Part shown: one piece after another, positions 55,162-64,000 of the stretch
Position numbering within the stretch: position 1 is the stretch's first letter
How the letters are laid out: each line of letters starts with the position of its first letter
Origin: Cladophialophora immunda
Lineage: Eukaryota; Ascomycota; Eurotiomycetes; Chaetothyriales; Herpotrichiellaceae
Direction: 5' to 3'
Assembly (NCBI RefSeq): GCF_000835495.1
Contig: NW_015622545.1
Span: forward strand, 2,000,777-2,064,776
DNA length: 64,000 nucleotides
Translations under genes and position numbers: made by a program
Notes under the pieces: generated by a model
Databases searched by the model: none
The model's input: the letters and a program-made list of their open reading frames with translations, nothing else
What the model was told of the DNA's origin: nothing

Positions 55162-56522
55162 ATGGCGGCTACGTCCTACTCCACGGACCCGACACTCTAC
55201 CTCTATACCTCTCTAACAGCAGGCTCGTCTCACATCATTACCGCGACCTCAAGGCTAGAGACCATCCTCAAAGCCAACAAGATCCCGTTTCGGGCACTGG
55301 ACTGTGCAACAGACGAGAAAGCGCGCATGCTGTGGGGCAGAAGATCTAAGGGAAGAAAGTTGCCGGGTCTGGTCAAATATGGAGAGATTATTGGTGTATG
55401 TTGTGCCCAGCCCTGTCCCGACACTGTCCTTTGCTAACCAATACTCAGGATCTCGAGCAAATCGAAGAGTGGAATGAGTACGGGGAGCTCAAAGAGCAAA
55501 TTTCTGCCACTCAAGATTTTGGCAGCCTGACCGCCTCCACAAACCTGGCTCCGCAAGTTCCGCAAGTTCCAGCAACGAGCACTTCTTCGACTCCATCAAG
55601 ATCAGGCCCGCCCTCTCGCGCTTCGTCCGAGACTCGCCACATATCTATTGCGGAACCGCCAGAGAAAGAGAAGGAAAAGGCTACCGCGGCTGGAGAGGCA
55701 AAGCCAGCTTCGTCACAGAAATCGGCTGAAAATCCCATGAATGTGGCCATTCGACAGTTAGGGGCGGAAGCCGCAGCCAAAGCAACACAAAAAAAGGCCG
55801 CTACTGCACAGCCTCCCAAAGCTGCAGCAATCCCGGTCAAGGGACAGAGCACGACAGACCAAGTGCCCACGGCCGCAGCAGACAGAGTGGGCACAGAGGC
55901 AGCGGTGGAGTCGCCCGACACGGCGGCCGAAGTCACAGCAGCTAAAACGCCAGCTCAACTCGCCTCGGAAGGTGCAGCCAGAACATCCGTCGACAAAATC
56001 GCGGAGTCGGAAGACAAACTAGCTGCAGGTGCCGCCGAGGATCCATCGCCCTCGAAGGAAGAACAAATTCTGGAGATGCGGCGAACAAGCAGCGTTACAA
56101 AATCCAAGTCGAGGTTAAGTGACGTTACACCCATAGAAGAGAGCGACAAGGTTGTAGCAGAGCCGGAAGAGACGTCGACTGCGTCTCAATCTTCAATTGC
56201 TGTGCCAGAGAAGGAAGTCAGTTCCAGTTCTTCTACGAGTTTACCTTCGCAGGCAGCGCCACCTAGGCAGCACCGTGGAAGCGACATTGGAGAAGCAACA
56301 CCCGAAGAGATTCGAGCGCTGGAGAAGGAGTTGAGTATTCCGGAAGAGAATGATGATGAAGATGATGATGACGATGGGGAGGATGCGGTTGAGATAGCGC
56401 AAAGCAAAGCAACCGAGGTGACGAGTACCGACAAGGCTGAGAACGAGGCTACAAAGGGCACGGAGCCACAGAAGACCGAGCCCAAAGACGCGGACAAGGC
56501 TGGTGTCAGCGTGGGCGACTAA
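55162..56522 (+). CDS. SH3BGR/glutaredoxin-fold protein with long disordered acidic tail
   Basis: Two exons, 55162-55395 and 55449-56522, giving 435 residues; the intron has GTATGT, a GCTAAC branch site and CTCAG. Residues about 10-100 (LYLYTSLTAGSSHII, RLETILKANKIPFRALDC, LPGLVKYGEIIGDLEQIEEWNEYG) form the thioredoxin-like fold of SH3-binding glutamic-acid-rich proteins, without a CxxC active site. The remainder is low complexity: alanine-rich, then acidic with a D/E run (EENDDEDDDDDGEDA). The domain plus acidic tail mirrors animal SH3BGR. A scaffold role is more likely than a redox one. Conserved in filamentous fungi, but I know of no assigned function. Confidence 0.8.
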
Positions 56523-57526
56523 CTCACAATCCGACATGGGCTCTTTGCTGCAAGGCTGGGGCTGATCGCAGCGGCTGCCATGACTGGCGGTTGATGTCGG
56601 AGCCCCTGATCCAAGCGGACAGGACATGGGTTTGGTTTGTTTACCGTGGCAAGTGGTACAAGGCAAAGGAGCGCAGCGCAGCAGGGAAGGGCAGAGCACA
56701 GCACAGCACAGCACCCCGAGATTGATGTCTGACGATTGCTTTTGATTTCGATCTCGACGCTGCAGGCATGTAGATGCAAATCCAATCACTGATGAATTTT
56801 TGCGCCTTGGATTTCCTCAACGCCCTGGACTCCCCTCCTTTGCGTCCTGCTTATGTACCTGTTACCTCTGTTTCCGCCTCGAGCATGACGGGTAAGTAAC
56901 TTTGTCCGCTGCACCTCGTCCCTTCTCGTGGCTCCTGCTTCACCGATACAGCGAAACAGACGTCACGAGATACCAGTATATAGTACCTAGGTAGCCGACC
57001 AGTCCCCAAGCCCAGGTCCAAGCCCCAGGCACGACTCGAATCAATCCAGTCTCATATCCTCCCTGCAGCCCTGCCTGGTCCGTCGTATGGAATGCGTCTC
57101 CACCGTCAAAGTACCGCCATGCGAGGCTAGCCTCCTGAAGCCCTCCCGGTCTGTCTGGTGTGTTCTCGACTTGACTCGACTCGACTCGACGCACCGTGTA
57201 CAGGGAGTGGTGCGGGTGAGTCTTGCTCCGGTTGTTATGTTCGTGCAGTCTTTTCTCGTGTTTTTCATCGTCATTTGCTCATTATGGTCGTACCGCTAGC
57301 TAGCGAGTAATTGGTCGCCCAGGTTGTCAGCAGCGCAGCGGTAGGTAGGTAGATATGTAGAGGAGCATCCATGCATCAATATCCCACCGCCGTAAAGGAT
57401 CACACCCTTTTCATACCATGTCATTGCACCGCTCTCCCCGTCGACTTTCACGCGGGAGGACACGCTTAGGTCCATCAACGCACCATGACCCCCTGCCACC
57501 CACCCCCCTCAATGTCGTCCCCGAGT
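56523..57526. other. Convergent intergenic region with simple repeats
   Basis: About 1 kb between two stop codons. It contains a GCACA pentamer repeat at about 56696-56714 and a TCGAC pentamer repeat at about 57165-57190, plus G-rich and CAG-rich patches. No gene supported. Confidence 0.5.
57165..57190 (+). repeat. TCGAC pentamer repeat
   Basis: About five copies of TCGAC with one variant copy (TTGAC), in the convergent 3' region. Confidence 0.75.
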
Positions 57527-59357
57527 TTACAGTCTGGCCCTGAGACCCGTGTCGTTGGCCCACCCGCGGCCGCTCATTTCCACCTCGGTCAGTCTCCAGC
57601 CTGCCTCGATGGCGACCAGTTCGGCGCACCGCTCCCCGACGCCCAGCACCGTCAACATAGGATTGATGGTGGTCATGGCCGGGAAGACGCCCGCGTCGGC
57701 GATCCTCAGCCCCTTGAGGCCCCTCACCTTCAAGTTCTCGTCTACCACGGCCATGTCGTCCTGGCGCACGTCTCCCATCTTGGTGGTGCCCGCCGGGTGG
57801 TAGACCGTGTGGGCGACCTTCCGGGCATACTCGGACAGCGCTTCGTCGGACTGGATTTGCGGGCCGGGGGCCACCTCGCGCTTGATCCACTCCTTAAACG
57901 GGGACTGCTGGGCGATCTTGCGCGCGGCGCGGAGGCCAAAGACGAAGGTCGCGGCGTCGTAGCCCTCCGGGTCGGTGAAGTAGCGGAAATCCAGCGCCGG
58001 CTTGACGCTCGGGTCGGACGAGGTGAGGTACAGCTTGCCCCGCGAGCGAGGCCGGGGAATGTTGGGGGTCATGCAGAAGGCGTCGACCGGAGTGTCGTAT
58101 CCCAGCCTCGTCGTGTTCAGGCAGAACGGGATCTGGTAGCAGTGCATCATCACGTCGGCGATGTTCCCATCCGGGATCGCCGCTGGGTTGGTCGGCGTGG
58201 CTTTCGTCCCTGCCGCGTCGGGAGCTTCGCGGCGGAGGAAGATGCCGGCGTCCGAGTCCATGGTTGTCTGGTTCGGCGGAACCGGCCGGTTGAGCTCCCA
58301 GATGATGATCGTCTCCGGATGGTCGAGGAGGTTTTCACCCACACCAGGGATGTTCTTCACCACAGGGATGGAGAGAGAGGACAATTCCTGAGCCGGGCCC
58401 AGGCCGGAAAGGAGCATGAGGCGCGGGGTGTCGACGGCGCCGGCGCAGAGGATGGTCTCAGTCCGCGCGGTGAGGGTTAGCTTCTGGCCTGATTGGAGTG
58501 TGATATTGACGCCTGTCACTGTGTCGTCGCGGACATTGATCTTGGAGACCCAGGCATTGGTCAGGATCTTGAGATTGGGCCTGTGCTCCTCGCCCCGGAG
58601 GATCGGGTGGATATAGGCCACACTGGCACTGGATCTCCGGCCGTCATCGGGATTGTAGCTGACGGAGAAAAAGCCCACACACTCTCTCAAGGCGCCCGTG
58701 CCCGCAATGTGTGCGTTGAAATCGTGGACGATGGGGATGTTCATGGCGGTGCTGCACGATTGGACCCAGTCTTTGCACAACTGATTCCGATGGCGTGCAT
58801 GAACGGGTTGGACGGTGTTTCGAAGCTTGTTCAGCACGCGCATGAACATGGGAAAGGTCCAGCCTTTGGCGCCCATGGACTCCCAGATCTTGCAGTCATA
58901 CTCAAACGGCCGGAAAGAGATGAGCGTGTTGTGGCTGGAGCAACCGCCCAGGACTTTGGCACGAGAATGTCTGATGTGGGAATTACCTGCGAATTCGGCA
59001 GTCAGATTTGGTGGAAGCTTGAGTCTCGTGAAATGATATCAAACCATCGACATACCCATCGGTTGCTCGGTTGTGCCATAGTCATAGTCGAGTTCTCCAC
59101 CGAGAAGGCTGAGCCATTGTTTGAGATCCAAGACGCGGTCATCCATAAAGTCACTGGGACCGGCCTCTATCAACAGGATCTTTTTCTGAGGGAGGTATTC
59201 AGCCAGGCGGGATGCAATCACACAGCCCTGTTAGGTGGGAGACCCATTCAGCACACTCTTCATTCCATTGCTTCAAAGCACTTACAGCTGTGCCACCGCC
59301 CACAATGAGATAGTCATAGCTATCGACTTCGGACACGTCCAAATGGTTGGTTGTCAT
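57527..59357 (-). CDS. choA: Choline oxidase-type GMC oxidoreductase
   Basis: Three exons, 59357-59286, 59227-59056, 58986-57527, giving 567 residues. The ADP-binding motif YLIVGGGTAGCVIAS spans the first intron. QPMGNSHIRHSRAKVLGG precedes GGCSSHN, whose H100 corresponds to the histidine that binds FAD covalently in bacterial choline oxidase. The C-terminal HTVYHPAGTTKMG and TTINPMLTVLGVGERCAEL give the catalytic His and Asn. Oxidises choline to betaine aldehyde and on to glycine betaine, producing H2O2; the compartment cannot be fixed, since the C-terminus GLRARL looks like an imperfect peroxisomal signal. A betaine aldehyde dehydrogenase gene lies divergently at 60553, matching the known fungal pair. 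Other GMC substrates cannot be excluded by sequence alone. Confidence 0.88.
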
Positions 59358-60552
59358 CTTGAGCCTTTGGGTGTAAATCTTTGGATATGAATGGGTGTTG
59401 GAGGTCGACGACGAAGGAATAGACGTCGAGGCTTTTTAAGGCACTCGGATCAGAATTCAAGACAACTTGGAAAAAAAGATCCGGGGGAGGCAGCGTGACC
59501 CACACAATCTATTGCGTAAGAAGTCCTTGTTAGTCGTGGGTATCGTATCAGTCCACTGTGATGGATGGGCTACGAGGATCACAATAGGGCTGGGCTTTGA
59601 GCATACGGCCTTTGTACCAAGTAATCCCCGGTTGGCCAGTCAGGCGACGGGGCTTTCCTGCAAGTTTACGCAGGACAAGTTGCACAGCATGTGGACCAGT
59701 CTTGTTGTATCATTTCTGGACTCGGCTAGCAAAGGACCCCTGCTGTGTGGAATCGGGGCAAAAAAGAAAAAGTCCTCTCGGATGGTGGCGGTGAAAAGAA
59801 AACGAGTGAAAAGCGTCAGAGCGTCAGGGTGGAGGCAAAAGCATCAAGTGAAGCACGGTTGATGTTGCCTGAAGAGGTAAAGAAGCTGATAAAGGACACC
59901 CTCTCGAGCACGATAGCGAAAAGGTTATCATTCTATCAACCAGACTCGTGCCCAGGGTGTTGGTTGGAGGTTTGAGGAGGTGAAAATCGATGCCTGCAAG
60001 GGGAAAAAAATCACGGGGGACCAGGCGAGGTTTGGGAGGGACATTGTAAGCGGTGGGCAGCCCGAAGCCACCGAATAGCCACCTAGAAGCCAGCGCCTAG
60101 CCACCTGTAGTTAGGTGATGATTAGAAAGTGAGGGCCCCAAAGCCGCAGCCTAAGCGGCCAGAGCAGCTGGAGATGCCGGAGATGACGGAAGAGTGAAAG
60201 GAAAAGGGCCACCTAGGGACTCACTAGGCTCACTACTACCTAGGCGGCGAGGCGCGCATGCTGGGGGCGTGGCCACTAGGCTAATCGCCTCAAGTGGTGA
60301 CTTGCTGCCCCCGCCTCGCCGCAGCTGCTGCAGGGGCCATGCGGAGAAGGTACTACAAGGGAAAAAAAAACATCAAAGGCACCGAGACAGACCAACTGAC
60401 AGACTGACGTCGAGGTCAGATAGAGACAGATCCAGACACCAGCTTGACACAACGGCCTCCTCGACCTCTACATCCCACAGTCACACATCCCATCTCACAC
60501 CGCCAACAACTGAAGACTCTATTACCTCCCTTCCTCCGTCCCTGGCTTCAAC
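59358..60552. promoter_or_regulatory. Divergent promoter: choline oxidase and betaine aldehyde dehydrogenase
   Basis: About 1.2 kb between start codons facing apart, so the two enzymes of one pathway share a regulatory region. The BADH-proximal 150 bases are C/A-rich, as in fungal leaders. CTAG-rich patches occur near 60050-60290. No gene or defined operator was recognised. Confidence 0.6.
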
Positions 60553-62049
60553 ATGAGACTTCCAGAGCGCCACACTTTCTACGCCGGAAAGCCTCAACCA
60601 TCCTCATCTTCACCCAATACCTTCTCCTCGGTCGATCCCTCAACAGGCAAAAATGTCTGCACAATCCACACATCCTCCCAGTCCTCCATTGACTCGGCCA
60701 TCTCGTCAGCAAAAGCAGCCTTCCCTTCATGGTCCAGCACCCCGCCAATCGAGCGAGCCCGAATCCTGCACAAAGCCGTCTCAATACTTCGGTCTCGGAA
60801 CGACGAGCTCGCCAAAGTCGAAACCATAGACACCGGCAAGCCCTTCTCAGAGACATCCACTGTCGATATCGTCACCGGCGCCGATGTCCTCGAGTATTTT
60901 GCCAACCTGGTCGCATCAGGCGGCTTGAACGGCGAATCGTTCCGCCTCCGAGATTCTGCTTGGGTCTACACTTCCAAAGAACCGCTCGGCGTCTGCGTCG
61001 GTATCGGGGCCTGGAACTACCCAATTCAGATTGCGCTGTGGAAATCAGCTCCGTGTCTCGCCGCCGGGAACACGATGGTGTACAAGCCTTCGGAGGTGAC
61101 ACCACTGCATGGTCAATTCCTCGCCGAGGTCTACAAAGAAGCCGGCCTCCCTGACGGAGTATTCAACGTCGTCTATGGGGCGGGTGAAGTGGGCGCCTAC
61201 TTGACGAAACACCCGGTCGTTGCCAAGGTTAGTTTCACAGGGCAGGTCTCAACTGGTCGCAAGGTTGCTGGTTCAGCCGCGGGAGAGATGAAGTACGTGA
61301 CCATGGAACTGGGCGGGAAAAGCCCTGTCATCGTGCTACCAGATGCGGACGTCGAGCAGGCGGTGGACGGTGCCATCATGGCCAACTTCTTCAGTACAGG
61401 CCAGGTCTGCACAAACGGGACGCGGGTGTTCGTTCCAAAGCGCCTGAAGCCCGAGTTTGAACGAGTGTTGCTGCAGAAGATGAAATATGTCCGCCCAGGA
61501 GAGCTGATGGACATGAAAACCAACTTTGGCCCGCTGGTCAGCAAGGTTCACTATGACAAGGTGACAAGCTACATCAAGCATGGCATCCAGGTGGACAAGG
61601 CGAAGCTGCTGCACGGCGGCCTCGATCAGCCCTCACACCTCCCCCCACACCTGAGGAGCGGGTACTGGGTCCGACCGACCATCTTCACCGACTGCACCGA
61701 CGACATGAGGATCGTCAAGGAAGAGATCTTTGGCCCTGTCATGACCATCCTGACCTACGACTCCCTCAACGAGGCGGTCGCGCGGGCAAACGACACGGAA
61801 CTCGGCCTCGCCGCGGGCGTGTTTGGCAGAGACATCAACCAGTGCCACGCCGTGATCAAGCAGCTGCAGGCCGGTATCACTTGGGTGAACACCTGGGGAG
61901 AATCGCCCGCTGAGATGGCCGTCGGCGGCTGGAAGCAGAGCGGTGTCGGAGTCGAGAATGGACGGAGAGGCCTGGAGGCGTGGGTGCGCAACAAGAGCAC
62001 GCTGGTGGAAATGGGAGGCAGCGTCCCGACTGTCTTTGCCAAACTATAA
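60553..62049 (+). CDS. badA: Betaine aldehyde dehydrogenase
   Basis: A single exon of 498 residues, the usual length for the aldehyde dehydrogenase superfamily. It oxidises betaine aldehyde to glycine betaine with NAD. Catalytic glutamate E252 is in MELGGKSP and the nucleophile C286 in [12 protein letters not shown]. The N-terminal motif [20 protein letters not shown], the [13 protein letters not shown] block and the C-terminal [10 protein letters not shown] and [20 protein letters not shown] match BADHs rather than general aldehyde dehydrogenases. No targeting signal is evident, so a cytosolic location is likely. The adjacent divergent choline oxidase gene strongly supports the substrate. 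It is intronless, unlike most neighbours. Confidence 0.93.
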   Translation: MRLPERHTFYAGKPQPSSSSPNTFSSVDPSTGKNVCTIHTSSQSSIDSAISSAKAAFPSWSSTPPIERARILHKAVSILRSRNDELAKVETIDTGKPFSETSTVDIVTGADVLEYFANLVASGGLNGESFRLRDSAWVYTSKEPLGVCVGIGAWNYPIQIALWKSAPCLAAGNTMVYKPSEVTPLHGQFLAEVYKEAGLPDGVFNVVYGAGEVGAYLTKHPVVAKVSFTGQVSTGRKVAGSAAGEMKYVTMELGGKSPVIVLPDADVEQAVDGAIMANFFSTGQVCTNGTRVFVPKRLKPEFERVLLQKMKYVRPGELMDMKTNFGPLVSKVHYDKVTSYIKHGIQVDKAKLLHGGLDQPSHLPPHLRSGYWVRPTIFTDCTDDMRIVKEEIFGPVMTILTYDSLNEAVARANDTELGLAAGVFGRDINQCHAVIKQLQAGITWVNTWGESPAEMAVGGWKQSGVGVENGRRGLEAWVRNKSTLVEMGGSVPTVFAKL

Positions 62050-62490
62050 TAATGACGATGCCTGGTAGTAGTTACATACGACTCCTGTTGAATAATGTAC
62101 TGGAAGCGACGATTTACGATACTGCGCTTCAAATCCTGATTTCCATCACAAATATATATCCAAACATGTCATTCGGCGCCGTCACCCGAGCTTGTGCCGT
62201 GTAGAAGGAAATTTTAATCCGCCTGATTCTTTGCTTGCTGAACAAACACGAAGCCCAACCCCGAAAGACGCCCTCGCCGCCTACAAGTACCAGAACTAGG
62301 ACATCAGAAGCGTATCCACAAAAAAATAACCTCTAGATTAACAGAGAGAGACCACAAGAATTTCTCGGACCTTCAACCACAGCCATCGCAATCGCAATCA
62401 CCACTCATACAAGCAGTGGCACGGGAGGAAACATCTGCAAATGTCCCAATGATTCGAGCGTAAAGGAACATCACATCCATTCGGCCCGCT
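62050..62490. other. Convergent spacer, BADH and glucosamine-6-phosphate deaminase
   Basis: About 440 bases between stop codons; both 3' untranslated regions. Nothing else seen. Confidence 0.5.
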
Positions 62491-63588
62491 TCACGCCGCA
62501 AAAGTCGAAACCCGCGATCCCATGCGGTCAAACATGAAATCGCCCATCTTCTTGTCGTTCATGGCGATCGCCGAGTCTACCAGCCTCGACGACATGCTGT
62601 CCGGTGTCAATTCCCCATCCTCTTGATCCAGCAGCTCTTTCTTCTCGGTGTCGATTCTTAGGTCCTTCAGGCCCGCCCGCCAGTTGTCCAGCCGGACCTG
62701 CGACCGCTGTTGAGGAGTGGCTTTGGCGGTCTCCTGTTCTGCCGAGACTTGTTCGATGCTCTTGAAGTACTGTCGCAGAGAAAGATTAGTCGGCGCGTTT
62801 CTGTGTTGCGTATGGGATCACAGGCTTACCTTGACCGTCTTCACCAGCATTTCGTCCGTAGCGGCATCGTCGCAGACGATCATCGCATTCTCGTGCATCT
62901 GCAGTGCACTGCAGGTCCACATCTGACTGACACCCCCCTCGATCGTTTTAGCCAGAGCGACCGCCTTGTTGGAACCTAGGACGATGACCAGCACCTCCCT
63001 GGCATCCATAACAGTGCCCACACCCACAGTCAATGCTTGTTTGGGGACTTGACTGAGATCGCCGCCAAAGAACCGCGAATTGGCCCGGATTGTGTCTTCT
63101 GCCAACGTCTTGACTCTGGTCCTTGAGCGCAGGGAAGAACCTGGCTCGTTGAATGCAATGTGTCCATCTGGTCCAATGCCTCCCAGGAACAGGTCGATTC
63201 CGCCAGCACGCGCAATTTTTTCTTCGTAGGCGGCACATTCGACTCTGAGGTCGGGGGCATTGCCGTTGAGAATATTGACGTTTTCAGGGTTGATGTCGAC
63301 GTGAGCGAAAAAGTGCTTGTACATGAAGCTGTGGTAGGATTCGGGATGGTCTTCGGGCAGACCCACGTATTCGTCCATGTTGAAAGTCACGACATTGGCG
63401 AACGACACCTCACCGGCCTTGTGCGCCTCTACCAAGTATTTGTAAATGATCTCCGGGCTGCTGCCTGTGGGGAGTCCGAGGACAAAGGGCTTTTCGGGAG
63501 TCGGCGCGAAGGCATTGATGCGGTTGATGATGTATCGGGCTGCATACTTGGATGCACCGTCCTTGTCGTCACGGATGATGACCTTCAT
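62491..63588 (-). CDS. NAG1: Glucosamine-6-phosphate deaminase (isomerase)
   Basis: Two exons, 63588-62830 and 62769-62491, giving 345 residues; the 60-nt intron has a CTAAT branch site. Converts glucosamine-6-phosphate to fructose-6-phosphate and ammonia, the last step of N-acetylglucosamine catabolism in the cytosol. It starts [20 protein letters not shown]. Diagnostic blocks are [27 protein letters not shown], the catalytic [19 protein letters not shown] and the [17 protein letters not shown] region. Residues after about 255 ([13 protein letters not shown] to STFAA) form the fungal C-terminal extension. In other fungi this gene sits beside GlcNAc deacetylase or kinase genes; the window ends before such neighbours could be seen. 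The symbol follows Candida usage. Confidence 0.95.
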
Positions 63589-64000
63589 TTTGGAGGTAGG
63601 CTGTCTTCAAAAGTCCGCGAGGGAAGAGGAAAGTCTACTGGTGACAGCACAACAGTCGCGGAAGCGGGGGGATGAGAATAAAAGAGATCAGCGACAAACC
63701 GTTGACGTAGCCGGCAGCACAACCTTTAGCCAGGCCATCATGAGAGGGATTACATATGTAGGGGCCAGAATGCGGAGAATAAGGCACTGGTGACACAGAG
63801 AAGAGATTTTTTTTACTGAAGGCAGCGCAGGGACAGGTAACCAGCGCAAGGTCGAGGGGCAGGTTGGTGGTGCAACAGTTGCAATATTGTCATCCAACCA
63901 ACGGAGCACCCACTGCCGTCGGGAGACGACCGGAATGCTGGAGCAAAGAAGATTGGGCATGTTATCAGCGGGACGAGCAGGAAGCAGCCGATGAAGTCAG
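63589..64000. other. Promoter region at the window edge
   Basis: About 410 bases upstream of the glucosamine-6-phosphate deaminase gene. Contains a T8 run near 63808. No second gene starts inside the window. Confidence 0.45.

Noticed and set aside
57485..58480. Long plus-strand frame of about 330 codons
   Set aside because: Antisense shadow of the choline oxidase gene.
1..64000. CRISPR arrays, insertion sequences, transposons, rRNA genes
   Set aside because: No regularly spaced repeats, transposase or reverse transcriptase motifs, terminal inverted repeats or rRNA-like sequence were seen. Only simple repeats and one short tandem duplication are present.

Overview
This window is nuclear DNA from a filamentous ascomycete (Pezizomycotina). 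The evidence is many short spliceosomal introns (about 47-66 nt) with GTAAGT/GTATGT-type donors and CTAAC/CTGAC branch sites, ATG starts in eukaryotic context, and typical fungal families: Zn2Cys6 factors, STAND proteins, ergosteryl-aspartate synthase and choline oxidase. A Polycomb EED homologue argues against Aspergillus or Penicillium, which as I recall lack PRC2. I cannot place the genus. Exon limits were worked out by hand from splice sites and reading phase.

Layout. 1-24 kb is mostly conserved housekeeping: NSA2 (60S ribosome biogenesis), an atypical metallo-beta-lactamase-fold protein, SKI2 (cytoplasmic exosome helicase), a PRC2 EED-like WD40 protein with a very large insertion, an RA-PH adaptor-like protein, a NACHT/STAND protein, and ErdS (aspartyl-tRNA synthetase fused to a DUF2156 transferase). 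24-28.6 kb is gene-poor and carries the frameshifted relic of a second STAND N-terminal domain. 28.6-54.6 kb looks accessory: a PD-(D/E)XK-like hypothetical protein, a serine beta-lactamase-like hydrolase, an UNC93-like transporter, two Zn2Cys6 regulators, a secreted M19 dipeptidase, a cupin of the dihydroxyacetophenone dioxygenase type, a RidA-monoamine oxidase fusion, an MFS transporter, an N,N-dimethylformamidase-like amidohydrolase and a BBE-type flavoprotein. 54.6-64 kb holds an SH3BGR/thioredoxin-fold protein, a divergent choline oxidase / betaine aldehyde dehydrogenase pair, and glucosamine-6-phosphate deaminase.

How genes may work together. The strongest new hypothesis is an amide/amine catabolic module at about 40.6-51.5 kb. 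The MFS transporter and the DMFase-like hydrolase share a divergent promoter. Amide hydrolysis would release an amine, which the neighbouring RidA-amine oxidase could oxidise, with a Zn2Cys6 factor alongside as regulator. The choline oxidase / BADH pair is a recognisable route from choline to glycine betaine. ErdS is a known case of tRNA-dependent sterol aminoacylation.
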